Assembly (NCBI RefSeq): GCF_003217255.1
Contig: NZ_QJTE01000002.1
Location: forward strand, 682,001 to 746,000
DNA length: 64,000 bases
Direction of reading: 5' to 3'
DNA from: Pseudoroseicyclus aestuarii
GTDB taxonomy: Bacteria > Pseudomonadota > Alphaproteobacteria > Rhodobacterales > Rhodobacteraceae
Shown here: positions 17,457 to 25,400 of the stretch, piece by piece
Numbering within the stretch: position 1 is the stretch's first letter
Layout: every line of letters starts with the position of its first letter
Program-made: the position numbers and the translations under genes
The notes under the pieces: model-generated
What the model was told of the DNA's origin: nothing
The model's input: the letters and a program-made list of their open reading frames with translations, nothing else
The model's database searches: none

Positions 17457-18476
17457 ATGTCCAAGATGAGAATGACGCTCGTCACGGCGATGGCCGCCGC
17501 CGCGTTCGGCGGTGCGGCACAGGCCGAGACCCTGCGCTTCGCCACGACGCTGCCCGAGGCCGACAACCCCGAGACCCGGGCGATGCAGGCCTTCGAGCAA
17601 TACGTCGAGTTCCACTCCGGCGGCGACATCGACGTCCAGCTGCTGCATGGCGGCGTTGGCGGCGACCGCGAGCTGCTGGAGAACGTGCGCAACGGCATCT
17701 TCCAGATGACCGCCACGACCGATGGCGCGCTGGCATCCTTCTACCCGAAGGTCCAGGTCTTCTCGACGCCCTACCTCTTCAGCTCCGTCCGCTCGGCCAT
17801 GACCTTCATGAACGAGGCCGAGGTGATGGACGAGTTCGTCGCCGACGTCGAGGACACGGCGGGCCTGCGCATCGTCGGCTACGCCGCCGACGGCTTCCGC
17901 AACTTCGTCAACAACGAGCGTCCGATCGAGGGCCCCGATGACGTCCAGGGCCTCAAGCTGCGCTCGATGGAGAGCCCGGTGATGATCTCGCTGATGGAGA
18001 GCCTCGGCGCCGCGCCGACGCCGATCCCCTTCCCGGAAAGCGCCATGGCGATCCGGCAGGGCGTGGTCGACGGCGGCGAGAACCCGCCCTCCACGGTCAT
18101 CAACGGCGGCTGGGCCGAGGTCATCGACTACATGTCCCTCGACGAGCACATCTTCTCGGCGGTCTTCGCCTATGCGAACCCCGATTTCATCGACGGCCTG
18201 AACGACCAGAGCCGCCGCGCGGTGCTTGACGGCGTGCAGCTCTATTCCTCGATCATGCTGGCCGGCAAGGGGCAGGGCTATCTCGACGATACCCAGCGCA
18301 TCCGCGACATGGGCGTCGAAGTCTACGTCAACGACGCCGAGCAGAAGGCCGCCTTCCGCGAGCGGACGCAGGCGCCGGTGATTGATTTCCTCTCCGGCGA
18401 ACTTGGCGCGGACTACGTCGAAGGCTTCATCGCCGCCGTCGACGAGGTCGAAGCCGAGCTTTACCCCTCCGAGTGA
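17457..18476 (+). CDS. TRAP transporter solute-binding protein, DctP family
   Basis: Periplasmic binding protein of 339 aa. Signal peptide residues 1-23 (AQA-ET). Family features: LRFATTLPEADNPETRAMQ, FEQYVEFHSGGDIDVQLLHG, FSTPYLFSSVRSAMTF, GYAADGFRNFVNNERPI, and LKLRSMESPVMISLMESLGA, whose arginine normally salt-bridges the substrate carboxylate. This predicts a carboxylate ligand such as a sugar acid. A strong ribosome-binding site (AGGGAGG) precedes the ATG. It is the first gene of a six-gene operon and is followed by a hairpin that separates it from the permease genes. Confidence 0.95.
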   Translation: MSKMRMTLVTAMAAAAFGGAAQAETLRFATTLPEADNPETRAMQAFEQYVEFHSGGDIDVQLLHGGVGGDRELLENVRNGIFQMTATTDGALASFYPKVQVFSTPYLFSSVRSAMTFMNEAEVMDEFVADVEDTAGLRIVGYAADGFRNFVNNERPIEGPDDVQGLKLRSMESPVMISLMESLGAAPTPIPFPESAMAIRQGVVDGGENPPSTVINGGWAEVIDYMSLDEHIFSAVFAYANPDFIDGLNDQSRRAVLDGVQLYSSIMLAGKGQGYLDDTQRIRDMGVEVYVNDAEQKAAFRERTQAPVIDFLSGELGADYVEGFIAAVDEVEAELYPSE

Positions 18477-18487
18477 TCCCGATGGCC

Positions 18488-18516
18488 GATGCCGGCCCCC
18501 GCGAGGGGCCGGCATC
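18488..18516 (+). terminator. Intercistronic hairpin after dctP
   Basis: Perfect 12-bp inverted repeat (18488-18499 and 18505-18516) with a 5-nt CGCGA loop, between the DctP stop and the DctQ ribosome-binding site. Only TTAA follows, so partial termination or 3'-end stabilisation of a dctP transcript is more likely than full termination. Confidence 0.65.
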
Positions 18517-18533
18517 TTAACGGGGGCAATCCC

Positions 18534-19052
18534 ATGAGACTCTTCCGCAGCGACGGGCCGATGGCGCCCGTGCTCCGCTTTTGCGACCGGCTGGCGCTGG
18601 CGACCGAATGGATCGCGGCGGCGCTTCTCGGCGCGATCATCGCGGTGAACACCGCCTCCGTCATCGCGCGCTACGCCTTCTCCGCCCCCATCGGCTGGAG
18701 CGAGGAGTTCATGCGCTACGCCATCGTCTGGGCCGTCTACATCGTCGCCGGCGCCTCGTTCCGGCGGGGCGAGCAGATGGTGATCGACCTGATCGACCTC
18801 GTGCCCTCGAAGGGCTTCCGTCTTGCCGCCTCGGTCGTGTCGCTGGTGGCGACGCTGACGCTGGCCGCCGTCGTCGTGGTGCTGGGGCTGCCGTTCCTGC
18901 TGGATACCGGGCAGGTCTCGCCCTCCATGCGCATCCCGATGTGGATTCCCTATGCCTCGGTCGTGGTCGGCTACGCGATGATCGCGCTTCAGGCCATCGC
19001 GACCTTCGTCCAGCCGCCCCCATCGCGGATCGAGGAGGTCACAACGCCATGA
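18534..19052 (+). CDS. TRAP transporter small permease, DctQ family
   Basis: Inner-membrane protein of 172 aa with four predicted membrane segments: IAAALLGAIIAVNTASVIAR, an amphipathic loop then FMRYAIVWAVYIVAGASFRR, VVSLVATLTLAAVVVVLGL and YASVVVGYAMIALQAIATFV. The SAPIGWSEEFMRYAIVW stretch is the DctQ hallmark. The ATG at 18534 follows AACGGGGGC; the frame opens 15 codons earlier inside the hairpin. Its stop overlaps the dctM ATG (ATGA), so the two permease subunits are translationally coupled. Confidence 0.93.
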   Translation: MRLFRSDGPMAPVLRFCDRLALATEWIAAALLGAIIAVNTASVIARYAFSAPIGWSEEFMRYAIVWAVYIVAGASFRRGEQMVIDLIDLVPSKGFRLAASVVSLVATLTLAAVVVVLGLPFLLDTGQVSPSMRIPMWIPYASVVVGYAMIALQAIATFVQPPPSRIEEVTTP

Positions 19053-20329
19053 GCCCCGCCGCCGTCTTCGCCTCCTTCTTCTTCCTCGTGCTCGTCGGGG
19101 CACCCATCGCCGTCGCGCTGGGCCTGACCGGCGCCGCCTCGGCCTGGTGGGCCGGGTTCCCGATGGTGCTGATCCCGACGCGGTTCTTCAGCTCTCTCGA
19201 CAACTTCTCGCTGCTCGCCGCGCCCTTCTACATCTTCGCGGGCGAGATCATGAACCGCGGCGGCATCACCGAGACGCTGATCACCTTCGCGGCGCGGCTG
19301 ACCCGCAAGATCCGCGGCGGCGCGGCCTATGCCAACATCATGGCCTCGGTCTTCTTCGCCGGCATCTCGGGCACCGCGATCGCGGATACCGCGGCGCTGG
19401 GCAAGATCTTCATCAACGGGATGCCCAAGCAGGGCTATACCCGCGAATTCTCCGCCGCCGTCACCGTCGCCAGCTCGATGATCGGGCCGATCATCCCGCC
19501 CTCGGTGATCATGATCGTCTATGCCTCCGTCGCGCAGGTCTCGATCATCAACCTCTTCATCGCCGGCATCGTGCCCGGCCTGCTGATGGGCCTTGCCTGT
19601 GCCGTCGTCGTCTTCCTGACCGGCATGACCGGCAAGGGCCTGCCCAAGGGCGAGATTCAGGCCGTCGAGAAAAGCGGCGGCAAGCTGGCCTTCGAAAGCC
19701 TGCTGGTCTTCACCGTGCCGCTCTTCATCGTCGTGGGCACGCTCTCGGGCGCCTTCACCGCGACCGAAGCGGGCGGCGTGGCCTGCGTCTACGCGATGTT
19801 CCTTGGCGTCTTCGTGCTGCGCACGCTGGGCGGGCGGTCGATCCTCGACGCGCTGCGCCATTCGATGCGCACCACTTCGGTGCTGTATCTCGTGGTCGCG
19901 GGCGCCTCGGTGCTGTCCTACGTGCTGACCGTCACCGGCGCGGTGAACGGGCTGCGCGATCTGGCGGATGGCTTTGCCGGCAATCCCACGATCTTCCTGT
20001 TCTTCATCCTCGCCGTGCTGCTGATCGCGGGCTTCTTCCTCGAGCCCGGCGTGCAGGTCCTTCTGCTCGCGCCGATCTTCCTGCCGATGGCCCGCGCCCT
20101 CGGGATCGACGAGATGCAGTTCGCGATGATCTTCCTGCTGTCGGGCACGCTCAGCCTGATGACGCCGCCGGTGGGGATATGCCTCTTCGTGGCGGCGCAG
20201 ATCGGAGAGATCCCGATCGGCCGCATGTTCAAGGCGATCCTGCCCTTCCTCGTCGCACAGATCGTCGCGATCTCGCTTCTGATCCTGTTCCCCGAGCTGG
20301 TGACCTTCCTTCCCAACCTGACCGAGTGA
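19049..20329 (+). CDS. TRAP transporter large permease, DctM family
   Basis: Inner-membrane transport subunit of 426 aa with about twelve membrane segments. Hallmarks: PFYIFAGEIMNRGGITETLI, ANIMASVFFAGISGTAIADT, ASSMIGPIIPPSVIMIVYAS and, near the end, GTLSLMTPPVGICLFVAAQI. These are the two helix-hairpin regions of the elevator-type transport domain. It works with the 18534 small subunit and 17457 binding protein. The downstream dehydrogenase starts 5 bp after its stop, so the uptake and catabolic genes form one transcript. Confidence 0.95.
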   Translation: MSPAAVFASFFFLVLVGAPIAVALGLTGAASAWWAGFPMVLIPTRFFSSLDNFSLLAAPFYIFAGEIMNRGGITETLITFAARLTRKIRGGAAYANIMASVFFAGISGTAIADTAALGKIFINGMPKQGYTREFSAAVTVASSMIGPIIPPSVIMIVYASVAQVSIINLFIAGIVPGLLMGLACAVVVFLTGMTGKGLPKGEIQAVEKSGGKLAFESLLVFTVPLFIVVGTLSGAFTATEAGGVACVYAMFLGVFVLRTLGGRSILDALRHSMRTTSVLYLVVAGASVLSYVLTVTGAVNGLRDLADGFAGNPTIFLFFILAVLLIAGFFLEPGVQVLLLAPIFLPMARALGIDEMQFAMIFLLSGTLSLMTPPVGICLFVAAQIGEIPIGRMFKAILPFLVAQIVAISLLILFPELVTFLPNLTE

Positions 20330-20334
20330 GTCTG

Positions 20335-21339
20335 ATGCCGCAAAAGAAAGTGCTCGTCCTGACCGAGCAGTTCACCAACGAGGACACGCTCTTCGACCCG
20401 CTGCGCGAGGCGGGCTACACCGTCGAGGTCAACGAGACCGGCCGCCTGCCGGACGAGGCCAAGCTGCGCGAGATGCTGGCGCAGGACGTGGTCGCGACCA
20501 TCGCCGGGGGCGAGCCCTATACGCCCGCCGTGATCGAGGCTGCCGCCGACCTGTCGATCATCGCCCGCTGGGGCGTGGGCTACGACAAGGTCGACGTGCC
20601 CGCCGCGACGGCGGCCGGGATCCCCGTCGCCATGGCCTTCGGCGAGAACCACGAGAGCGTCGCCGAATACGCCCATGCCATGGCGCTGTCGCTGGCCTGC
20701 GGGCTGGGCCGCCGCGACGCGATGGTGAAATCGGGCAGCTGGAGCTTCGACGGCTTCCACCCCGGTCTCTGGGGCCGGACCGCCGGGCTGATCGGCCTTG
20801 GCCGGATCGGCGGCGCCATGGCGCGCCGGCTGAAGGGGCAGGGGATGGAGGTGCTCGTCGCCGATCCCGCGCTGGATGCGGCCACCGCCAAGGCCGCCGG
20901 CGTCGAGGCCGTGGATCTGGGCACGCTGCTGACGCGGGCGGACCTGATCTCGGTCCATGCGCCCTCGACCCCGCAGACGCGGCACATGCTGAACGACGAC
21001 ACCTTCGCCAAGATGAAGCCCGGCGCGATCGTGGTGAACACCTCGCGCGGGCCGCTGATCGACGAGGCGGCGCTGCTGCGCGCGCTGGAATCCGGTCATC
21101 TTGGCGGCGCCGGCCTCGACGTCTTCGAGGTCGAGCCGCTGCCCGGGGCCAGCCGCCTGCGCGAGATGCCCAACGTGATCCTCTCGCCGCATGTCTCGGG
21201 CATGGACCGCATGGCCGAGGCCCGCGTCACGGGCCGCTGCGTGAGCAACATCCTGACCTGGCTGCACGGCGATCCGGCCGAGCTGCAGCCCTACGTCGTC
21301 AATCCGCAGACACTGAAGAACAAGGAGTCCGCACGATGA
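20335..21339 (+). CDS. D-isomer-specific 2-hydroxyacid dehydrogenase family protein
   Basis: NAD(P)-dependent oxidoreductase of 334 aa that should interconvert a 2-hydroxy acid and a 2-keto acid. The nucleotide-binding GLGRIGGAMARRL is at 154-166, catalytic Arg238 in NTSRGPLIDE, Glu267 in LDVFEVEPLP, and catalytic His286 in SPHVSGMD. The N-terminal substrate-domain motif IIARWGVGYDKVDV (75-88) resembles phosphoglycerate-dehydrogenase-like members. Its stop overlaps the next ATG by 4 bp. In this operon it probably oxidises or reduces the imported sugar acid; the real substrate is unknown. Confidence 0.9.
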   Translation: MPQKKVLVLTEQFTNEDTLFDPLREAGYTVEVNETGRLPDEAKLREMLAQDVVATIAGGEPYTPAVIEAAADLSIIARWGVGYDKVDVPAATAAGIPVAMAFGENHESVAEYAHAMALSLACGLGRRDAMVKSGSWSFDGFHPGLWGRTAGLIGLGRIGGAMARRLKGQGMEVLVADPALDAATAKAAGVEAVDLGTLLTRADLISVHAPSTPQTRHMLNDDTFAKMKPGAIVVNTSRGPLIDEAALLRALESGHLGGAGLDVFEVEPLPGASRLREMPNVILSPHVSGMDRMAEARVTGRCVSNILTWLHGDPAELQPYVVNPQTLKNKESAR

Positions 21340-22271
21340 CCATCAAAGTCGACGGGATCATCCCCGTGATGCTGACGCCCTTCGATCAAGAGAACAAGAT
21401 CGACTGGGCCAGCTACGAGCGCCTGATCGAATGGTACATCGAGCGCGGCGCCACGGCGCTCTTCGCCGTCTGCCAGTCCTCGGAGATGCAGTTCCTCAGC
21501 CCCGAGGAAAGCGTGGCGCTGGCCCGCTTCACCGTCGAGAAGGTGAACGGCCGCGTTCCCGTCGTCGCCTCCGGCCATATCTCTGACACGCCCGAGGCGC
21601 AGGCGCGCGAGCTTTGCGCCATCGCCGAGACCGGCGTCGACGGCGTGGTCCTCGTGACCAACCGCCTTGCCGGCATGGATGACGGGCCCGAGGTCTTCAA
21701 GGCCGCGGTCGACGCCTTGCTCGAGGCCCTGCCGAAGGACCTGACGCTGGGCCTTTACGAATGCCCCGCGCCCTTCCGCCGGCTGCTCTCCGACGAAGAG
21801 CTGCTTTACTGCGCCCAGACCGGCCGCTTCGCGCTGCTCAAGGACGTCTCCTGCGATCTCGAGACGGTCACGCGCCGGGTCGCGCTGGTCAAGGACACGC
21901 CGCTGGGCATCTGCAACGCCAATGCCGCCATTGCCTGGCCGGCGATGCAGGCGGGCTCCACCGGGTTCTGCGGTGTCTTCACGAACATCCACCCGGACCT
22001 CTACCGCTGGCTGCGCGATCACGGCGCCGAGCACCCCGAGTTCGCCGAGGATCTGGCGACCTTCCTCGTGTTGGCCGCGCAGACCGAGCCGATGGGCTAT
22101 CCGAAGATGGCCAAGCACTACCTGCAGCGCGAGGGCGTGATCGCCTGCCCGGACAGCCGGGTGCATCCCGGCGACATCTTCGAGCGGTTCTGGGGCCTCT
22201 CGCCGGTGCTCGACCGCATCGCCGAGGGCACGCAGCGCTACCGGGACAGGATCGCGGCGCTTCCGGAATGA
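21336..22271 (+). CDS. Dihydrodipicolinate synthase/N-acetylneuraminate lyase family aldolase
   Basis: Class I pyruvate-type lyase of 311 aa. The Schiff-base lysine is Lys169 in FALLKDVSCD and the conserved tyrosine is Tyr141 in GLYECPAP. The pyruvate-carboxylate loop, normally GTTGE, is VCQSSEMQF (45-53) here, so it is not a lysine-synthesis DapA; that role is covered by the 10979 gene. Within the operon the likely role is retro-aldol cleavage of a 2-keto-3-deoxy sugar acid. It overlaps its neighbours by 4 bp on both sides. Confidence 0.88.
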   Translation: MTIKVDGIIPVMLTPFDQENKIDWASYERLIEWYIERGATALFAVCQSSEMQFLSPEESVALARFTVEKVNGRVPVVASGHISDTPEAQARELCAIAETGVDGVVLVTNRLAGMDDGPEVFKAAVDALLEALPKDLTLGLYECPAPFRRLLSDEELLYCAQTGRFALLKDVSCDLETVTRRVALVKDTPLGICNANAAIAWPAMQAGSTGFCGVFTNIHPDLYRWLRDHGAEHPEFAEDLATFLVLAAQTEPMGYPKMAKHYLQREGVIACPDSRVHPGDIFERFWGLSPVLDRIAEGTQRYRDRIAALPE

Positions 22272-23188
22272 CGGTCGCGGTCTTCGGCTCGGTCAACCTC
22301 GACCTTGCTGCCCATGTCGCGACGCTGCCGGCCCCGGGCGAGACGATCCACGCCCTGGGCTTCGACGCGGCCCTTGGCGGCAAGGGGGCGAACCAGGCCG
22401 TCGCCGCGGCCCGGCTGGCGAAGGGCCCCGTGCGCTTCGCCGCCGCGGTCGGAACGGACGCCAATGCCGCGCAGATCCGGCGCGAGCTCGAGGCGAACGG
22501 TGCCCCGCTGGGGGACCTGCGGGATTTTCCGGGCGGTAGCGGCCTTGCGCTGATCCAGATCGACGCGGCCGGGCAGAACGCGATCACCGTCGTCGGCGGC
22601 GCCAACATGGCCTGGCCCGACGAAGGGCCGGGCGCGGCTTTCCTTGAGGGCGTGGACACGCTTGTCCTGCAGCTAGAGGTGCCGCTGGCCGCGGTGCGGC
22701 GGGCGGCGAGCATGGCCCGCGAGAGGGAGATCCGCGTGATCCTCGATCCTGCGCCGGTCGGCGATGCCGAGGCGACCCGCGCGCTGCTGCCGCTGGCCGA
22801 CGTGGTGACCCCGAACGAGAGCGAGGCCGCCGCCCTGCTGGGCTGGCGCCCGACGACCCTCGATGAGGCCCGCCGCGCCGCGCAGGAGCTTCGGGCGCTT
22901 GGCCCGGGGCTTGCCGTGGTCAAGCTGGGCGAGAAGGGCCTCGCCTATGCCGCGGAAGCCGGATCGGGCGAGATCGCGCCGTTCCGGGTCACGGGCGTGG
23001 ATTCGGTCGCCGCCGGCGATGCCTTCTGCGGCGCGCTATCCGTCGCCCTCGACGAGGGGCAGGGGGTGGAGGCGGCGCTCCGCTTTGCCTCGGCCTGCGG
23101 CGCGCTCACGGCGACGCGGCGCGGCGCGGCAGCTTCCATACCCGACCGCGACGAGGTCGAGCGCTTTCTCGCGGCGCAGGACGGATGA
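22268..23188 (+). CDS. rbsK: Ribokinase (PfkB family)
   Basis: Sugar kinase of 306 aa. Start MTVAVFGSVNLDLAAHV and the PfkB signature LGGKGANQAVAAARL (36-50) are typical of ribokinase; the C-terminal AGDAFCGALSVAL carries the catalytic Asp and anion hole. Ribokinase phosphorylates D-ribose, but PfkB paralogues also take deoxyribose and other pentoses, or 2-keto-3-deoxygluconate. Here it is the last gene of a TRAP/dehydrogenase/aldolase operon without ribose genes, so the real substrate may be a breakdown product of the imported acid. The ATG overlaps the previous stop; a hairpin follows. Confidence 0.85.
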   Translation: MTVAVFGSVNLDLAAHVATLPAPGETIHALGFDAALGGKGANQAVAAARLAKGPVRFAAAVGTDANAAQIRRELEANGAPLGDLRDFPGGSGLALIQIDAAGQNAITVVGGANMAWPDEGPGAAFLEGVDTLVLQLEVPLAAVRRAASMAREREIRVILDPAPVGDAEATRALLPLADVVTPNESEAAALLGWRPTTLDEARRAAQELRALGPGLAVVKLGEKGLAYAAEAGSGEIAPFRVTGVDSVAAGDAFCGALSVALDEGQGVEAALRFASACGALTATRRGAAASIPDRDEVERFLAAQDG

Positions 23189-23215
23189 CCCAGGGGGCTT
23201 CGCTCGGCTGAGGTG

Positions 23216-23234
23216 GGGGGGCTCAGTGCCCCCC
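23216..23234 (+). terminator. Rho-independent-like terminator after the TRAP operon
   Basis: GGGGGGC (23216-23222), loop TCAGT, GCCCCCC (23228-23234), followed by TTCTGC. It lies 27 bp after the ribokinase stop and before the convergent lrgB gene. Confidence 0.6.
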
Positions 23235-23313
23235 TTCTGCGCCTTTGCGCCAGAGCGGGCGGGATGCTCGACCATCTCCGTCACCGGACGCGGCGGGCCG
23301 CCTTCCGTTTCTC

Positions 23314-24024
23314 CTATCGGAAAAGGGCCAGCACCCAGGGCGCCAGCAGGGAGGTCAGCATCGCGTTCAGCGCCATGCCGATGCCGGCAAAGGCGCCGGC
23401 GGTCTGGTGCACCTGCAGCGCGCGGGCGGTGCCGATGCCATGGGCGGCGACCCCGGCGGCAAAGCCGCGCGCGCGCCAGTCGCGCACCCGCAGCGCGTTC
23501 AGCAGCGGCGTGACGATGATCCCGCCGGTCACCCCGGTGATCAGCACCAGCGCCGCCGTCAGCGTCGGCGGGCCGCCGATCCGCTCGGCGATGCCGATGG
23601 CCACGGGGGCGGTGACGCTTTTCGCCGTCAGCGCCGTCAGCACCGCCCCGTCCAGCCCGAAAAGCCGCGCCAGCCCTAGCGCCGAGACCATGGCCACCAG
23701 CGCGCCCGCCAGCAGCGCCGCCGCCATCGGCAGGGCGGTGCGGCGGACATGGGCGATATTGGCGTAAAGCGGCACGGCGAGGCAGACCGTCGCCGGCCCC
23801 AGCAGGAAATGCACGAACTGCGCGCCCTCGAAATAGGTGTCGTAGTCGGTGCCCGTCGTCAGCAGCACGGCGGCAAGGATGCCGATCGCCAGCAGCACCG
23901 GGTTGGCCAGCGGGTTGCGCCCGGTGGCGGTGAAGATCGCGTCGCCCACGAGGTAGGCGCCCAGCGTCAGCCCCAGCCACAGAAGCGGGCCGTGCGACAG
24001 GTAGCTCCAGATATCGGGGATCAT
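23314..24024 (-). CDS. lrgB: LrgB family protein
   Basis: Inner-membrane protein of 236 aa, partner of LrgA/CidA holin-like proteins. Long hydrophobic helices are separated by family-typical loops: LGAYLVGDAIFTATGRNPLA, FLLGPATVCLAVPLYANIA, LTAKSVTAPVAIGIAERIGG, LVITGVTGGIIVTP and GVAAHGIGTARALQ. LrgAB pairs affect murein hydrolase activity in Gram-positives; in bacteria and plants several carry glycolate or pyruvate. Its ATG overlaps the lrgA stop (ATGA). Confidence 0.92.
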   Translation of the reverse strand: MIPDIWSYLSHGPLLWLGLTLGAYLVGDAIFTATGRNPLANPVLLAIGILAAVLLTTGTDYDTYFEGAQFVHFLLGPATVCLAVPLYANIAHVRRTALPMAAALLAGALVAMVSALGLARLFGLDGAVLTALTAKSVTAPVAIGIAERIGGPPTLTAALVLITGVTGGIIVTPLLNALRVRDWRARGFAAGVAAHGIGTARALQVHQTAGAFAGIGMALNAMLTSLLAPWVLALFR

Positions 24025-24380
24025 CGCAGCTGCTCCTGCCCGCCGGTCAGCCGCAGCACCCAGACGAAAACCAGCGCGGCGGCGGCGATGGCCAGCGCGG
24101 TGGAGGCGAGCAGCACCAGCGCGATGGCCAGCCCCTCGCGCTGCAGCAGGTCGAGGTAGCGGATCACGCCCACGCCCACCGGCACGAAGAGCAGCGACAG
24201 ATGCGCCAGCACGCCGCGCGCCGTCCCCTCGATCCGGGTGTAGAGGCGCGGCATGGCCAGAAAGCTCGCCGTCAGCAACGCCATGCCCAGCACCGGGCCG
24301 GGCAGCGGCAGCCCCAGCCCCTGCGAGATCGCCTCGCCGGCAAGCTGGTAGCACAGGATCAGGAAGAGATGGCGTATCAT
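24021..24380 (-). CDS. lrgA: CidA/LrgA family protein
   Basis: Small inner-membrane protein of 119 aa with four hydrophobic helices. The LPLPGPVLGMALL loop and the sequence LLFVPVGVGVIRYLDLLQ are the diagnostic LrgA motifs. Encoded directly before lrgB with 4-bp overlap, forming the standard two-component LrgAB module. Which of holin-like or organic-acid transport activity applies cannot be told from sequence; the neighbouring sugar-acid operon makes organic-acid transport plausible. Confidence 0.92.
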   Translation of the reverse strand: MIRHLFLILCYQLAGEAISQGLGLPLPGPVLGMALLTASFLAMPRLYTRIEGTARGVLAHLSLLFVPVGVGVIRYLDLLQREGLAIALVLLASTALAIAAAALVFVWVLRLTGGQEQLR

Positions 24381-24503
24381 CGGCGGCGCGCTCCGCTGGG
24401 GGTCGGTGCCAGAGCTACCGGCGCCGCTGCGGGAACGGAAGGGCGGTGGCTCAGCCTGCCTCCGGCGCGAGGCTTGCGCGTGTCTGCTCTGCGGAAAAAG
24501 CGG

Positions 24504-24950
24504 TCAGTCGGCCCGGTCCAATGCACCGGGCGGAACGCCCATGGCCGCAGCGATCCGCCGCATGTCGTCCGGGGTGATCCGGCGCTTGGGTCCGCGCAGC
24601 AGCAGTCCCCAGTGTTCCTTATGGCCGCGCGTGAGGTCGAGACCCTCCAGAAGCGGACGAATGGCGGCGGGCCGAGCCTCGGCGACGTAATCGACATCCA
24701 CCCGGTAGGGATGGAAGCCCATCGCCTGCGCGGCATGGTAGGGCGCATCCGAGGTGACGCGCCCGATCGCCGTGAAGGTCTGCACCGGCGCGCCGGTCCC
24801 CATGCCCTCGCGCGGCGCATAGTAGGCGAGCCAGTCGCCCCTGCGCAGCGCCCGGATGGCATCCTGCCTGCCGTGGCCCAATTGCGCAAAGCCCCCCGCG
24901 ACACCCCCACGGACATGATCCGCCGAGGCGATGCCGATCCAGCAGGCCAT
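24504..24950 (-). CDS. EVE domain-containing protein
   Basis: Cytosolic protein of 148 aa consisting of a single EVE (PUA-like) domain: MACWIGIASADHVRGGVAGG, a central RRGDWLAYYAPREGMGTG pocket segment, TAIGRVTSDAPYHA, and a C-terminal GHKEHWGLLLRGPKRRI. EVE domains read modified nucleobases in DNA or RNA, and stand-alone versions have been associated with RNA metabolism and occasionally with defence loci. There is no restriction or defence gene beside it. It starts 3 bp downstream of the VOC gene stop and is probably co-transcribed with it. Confidence 0.85.
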   Translation of the reverse strand: MACWIGIASADHVRGGVAGGFAQLGHGRQDAIRALRRGDWLAYYAPREGMGTGAPVQTFTAIGRVTSDAPYHAAQAMGFHPYRVDVDYVAEARPAAIRPLLEGLDLTRGHKEHWGLLLRGPKRRITPDDMRRIAAAMGVPPGALDRAD

Positions 24951-24953
24951 CGC

Positions 24954-25328
24954 TCAGCCGGCCTGCGGGGCAGTATGCGCAGTGATGGTGTAGCCGAAGG
25001 GGTCCTCGAAGGCGAAGTAGCGGCCGAAGGGGCCGTCCTTGGGCGCGAAGGCAATCGTGACGCCCCGCGCCGCGAGGTGGTCATGCAGCGCCTCGGCGTC
25101 GTCGCAGCCGAACCACAGGGCGATCCCGTGACCGAGCGGGCGCGCGGCGTCGAGGTCGACGACGGGGGTGCGCACGGCAAAGGGGATCGGCTGGGTGTCG
25201 AACACCACGGCGCCCGGAGGCGCGAAGGCGGCCGGGGTCAGGCCGACGACCTCGGTATAGAAGGCGCGGGCGGCGTCGAGGTCCGCGACCTGAATGCCGA
25301 TGAAGTTGGGTCCGATGAGGTGGGGCAT
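24954..25328 (-). CDS. VOC superfamily protein (glyoxalase/bleomycin-resistance type)
   Basis: Cytosolic protein of 124 aa, one VOC module: NFIGIQVADLDAARAFYTEV at the start, HGIALWFGCDDAEALHDHLA in the middle and GRYFAFEDPFGYTITAHTA at the end, which carries a typical metal-ligand glutamate region. It is divergent from a MarR regulator gene 65 bp away, and two operator palindromes lie over the shared promoter. Such VOC-MarR pairs usually respond to electrophiles or antibiotics. Substrate unknown. Confidence 0.85.
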   Translation of the reverse strand: MPHLIGPNFIGIQVADLDAARAFYTEVVGLTPAAFAPPGAVVFDTQPIPFAVRTPVVDLDAARPLGHGIALWFGCDDAEALHDHLAARGVTIAFAPKDGPFGRYFAFEDPFGYTITAHTAPQAG

Positions 25329-25359
25329 GTAGATTGTCTTTCGTCTGGCGGAGTTCTAT

Positions 25360-25400
25360 TATCAGGCAACTGATATAGTATAAGCCTGCTGATATGACAA
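25360..25400. promoter_or_regulatory. Two MarR-type operator palindromes over a divergent promoter
   Basis: TATCAG-GCAA-CTGATA (25360-25375) is a perfect 6-4-6 inverted repeat. TATAAG-CCTG-CTGATA (25379-25394) is a second copy with one mismatch, centred 19 bp (about two helical turns) away. On the minus strand, TTGTCA (25395-25400) and TATATC (25372-25377) with a 17-bp spacer form a plausible promoter for the VOC gene, covered by both operators. The second site also abuts the first possible start codon of the MarR gene, which suggests autoregulation. Confidence 0.72.

Noticed and set aside
17355-19103. Long N-terminal extension of the FCD regulator reading across the dctP-dctQ region
   Set aside because: It is antisense to the TRAP genes; homology and size place the start at 17354.
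24504-24950. EVE-domain gene as part of a defence island
   Set aside because: No restriction, methyltransferase, nuclease or toxin-antitoxin gene is nearby; the neighbours are lrgAB and VOC/MarR.
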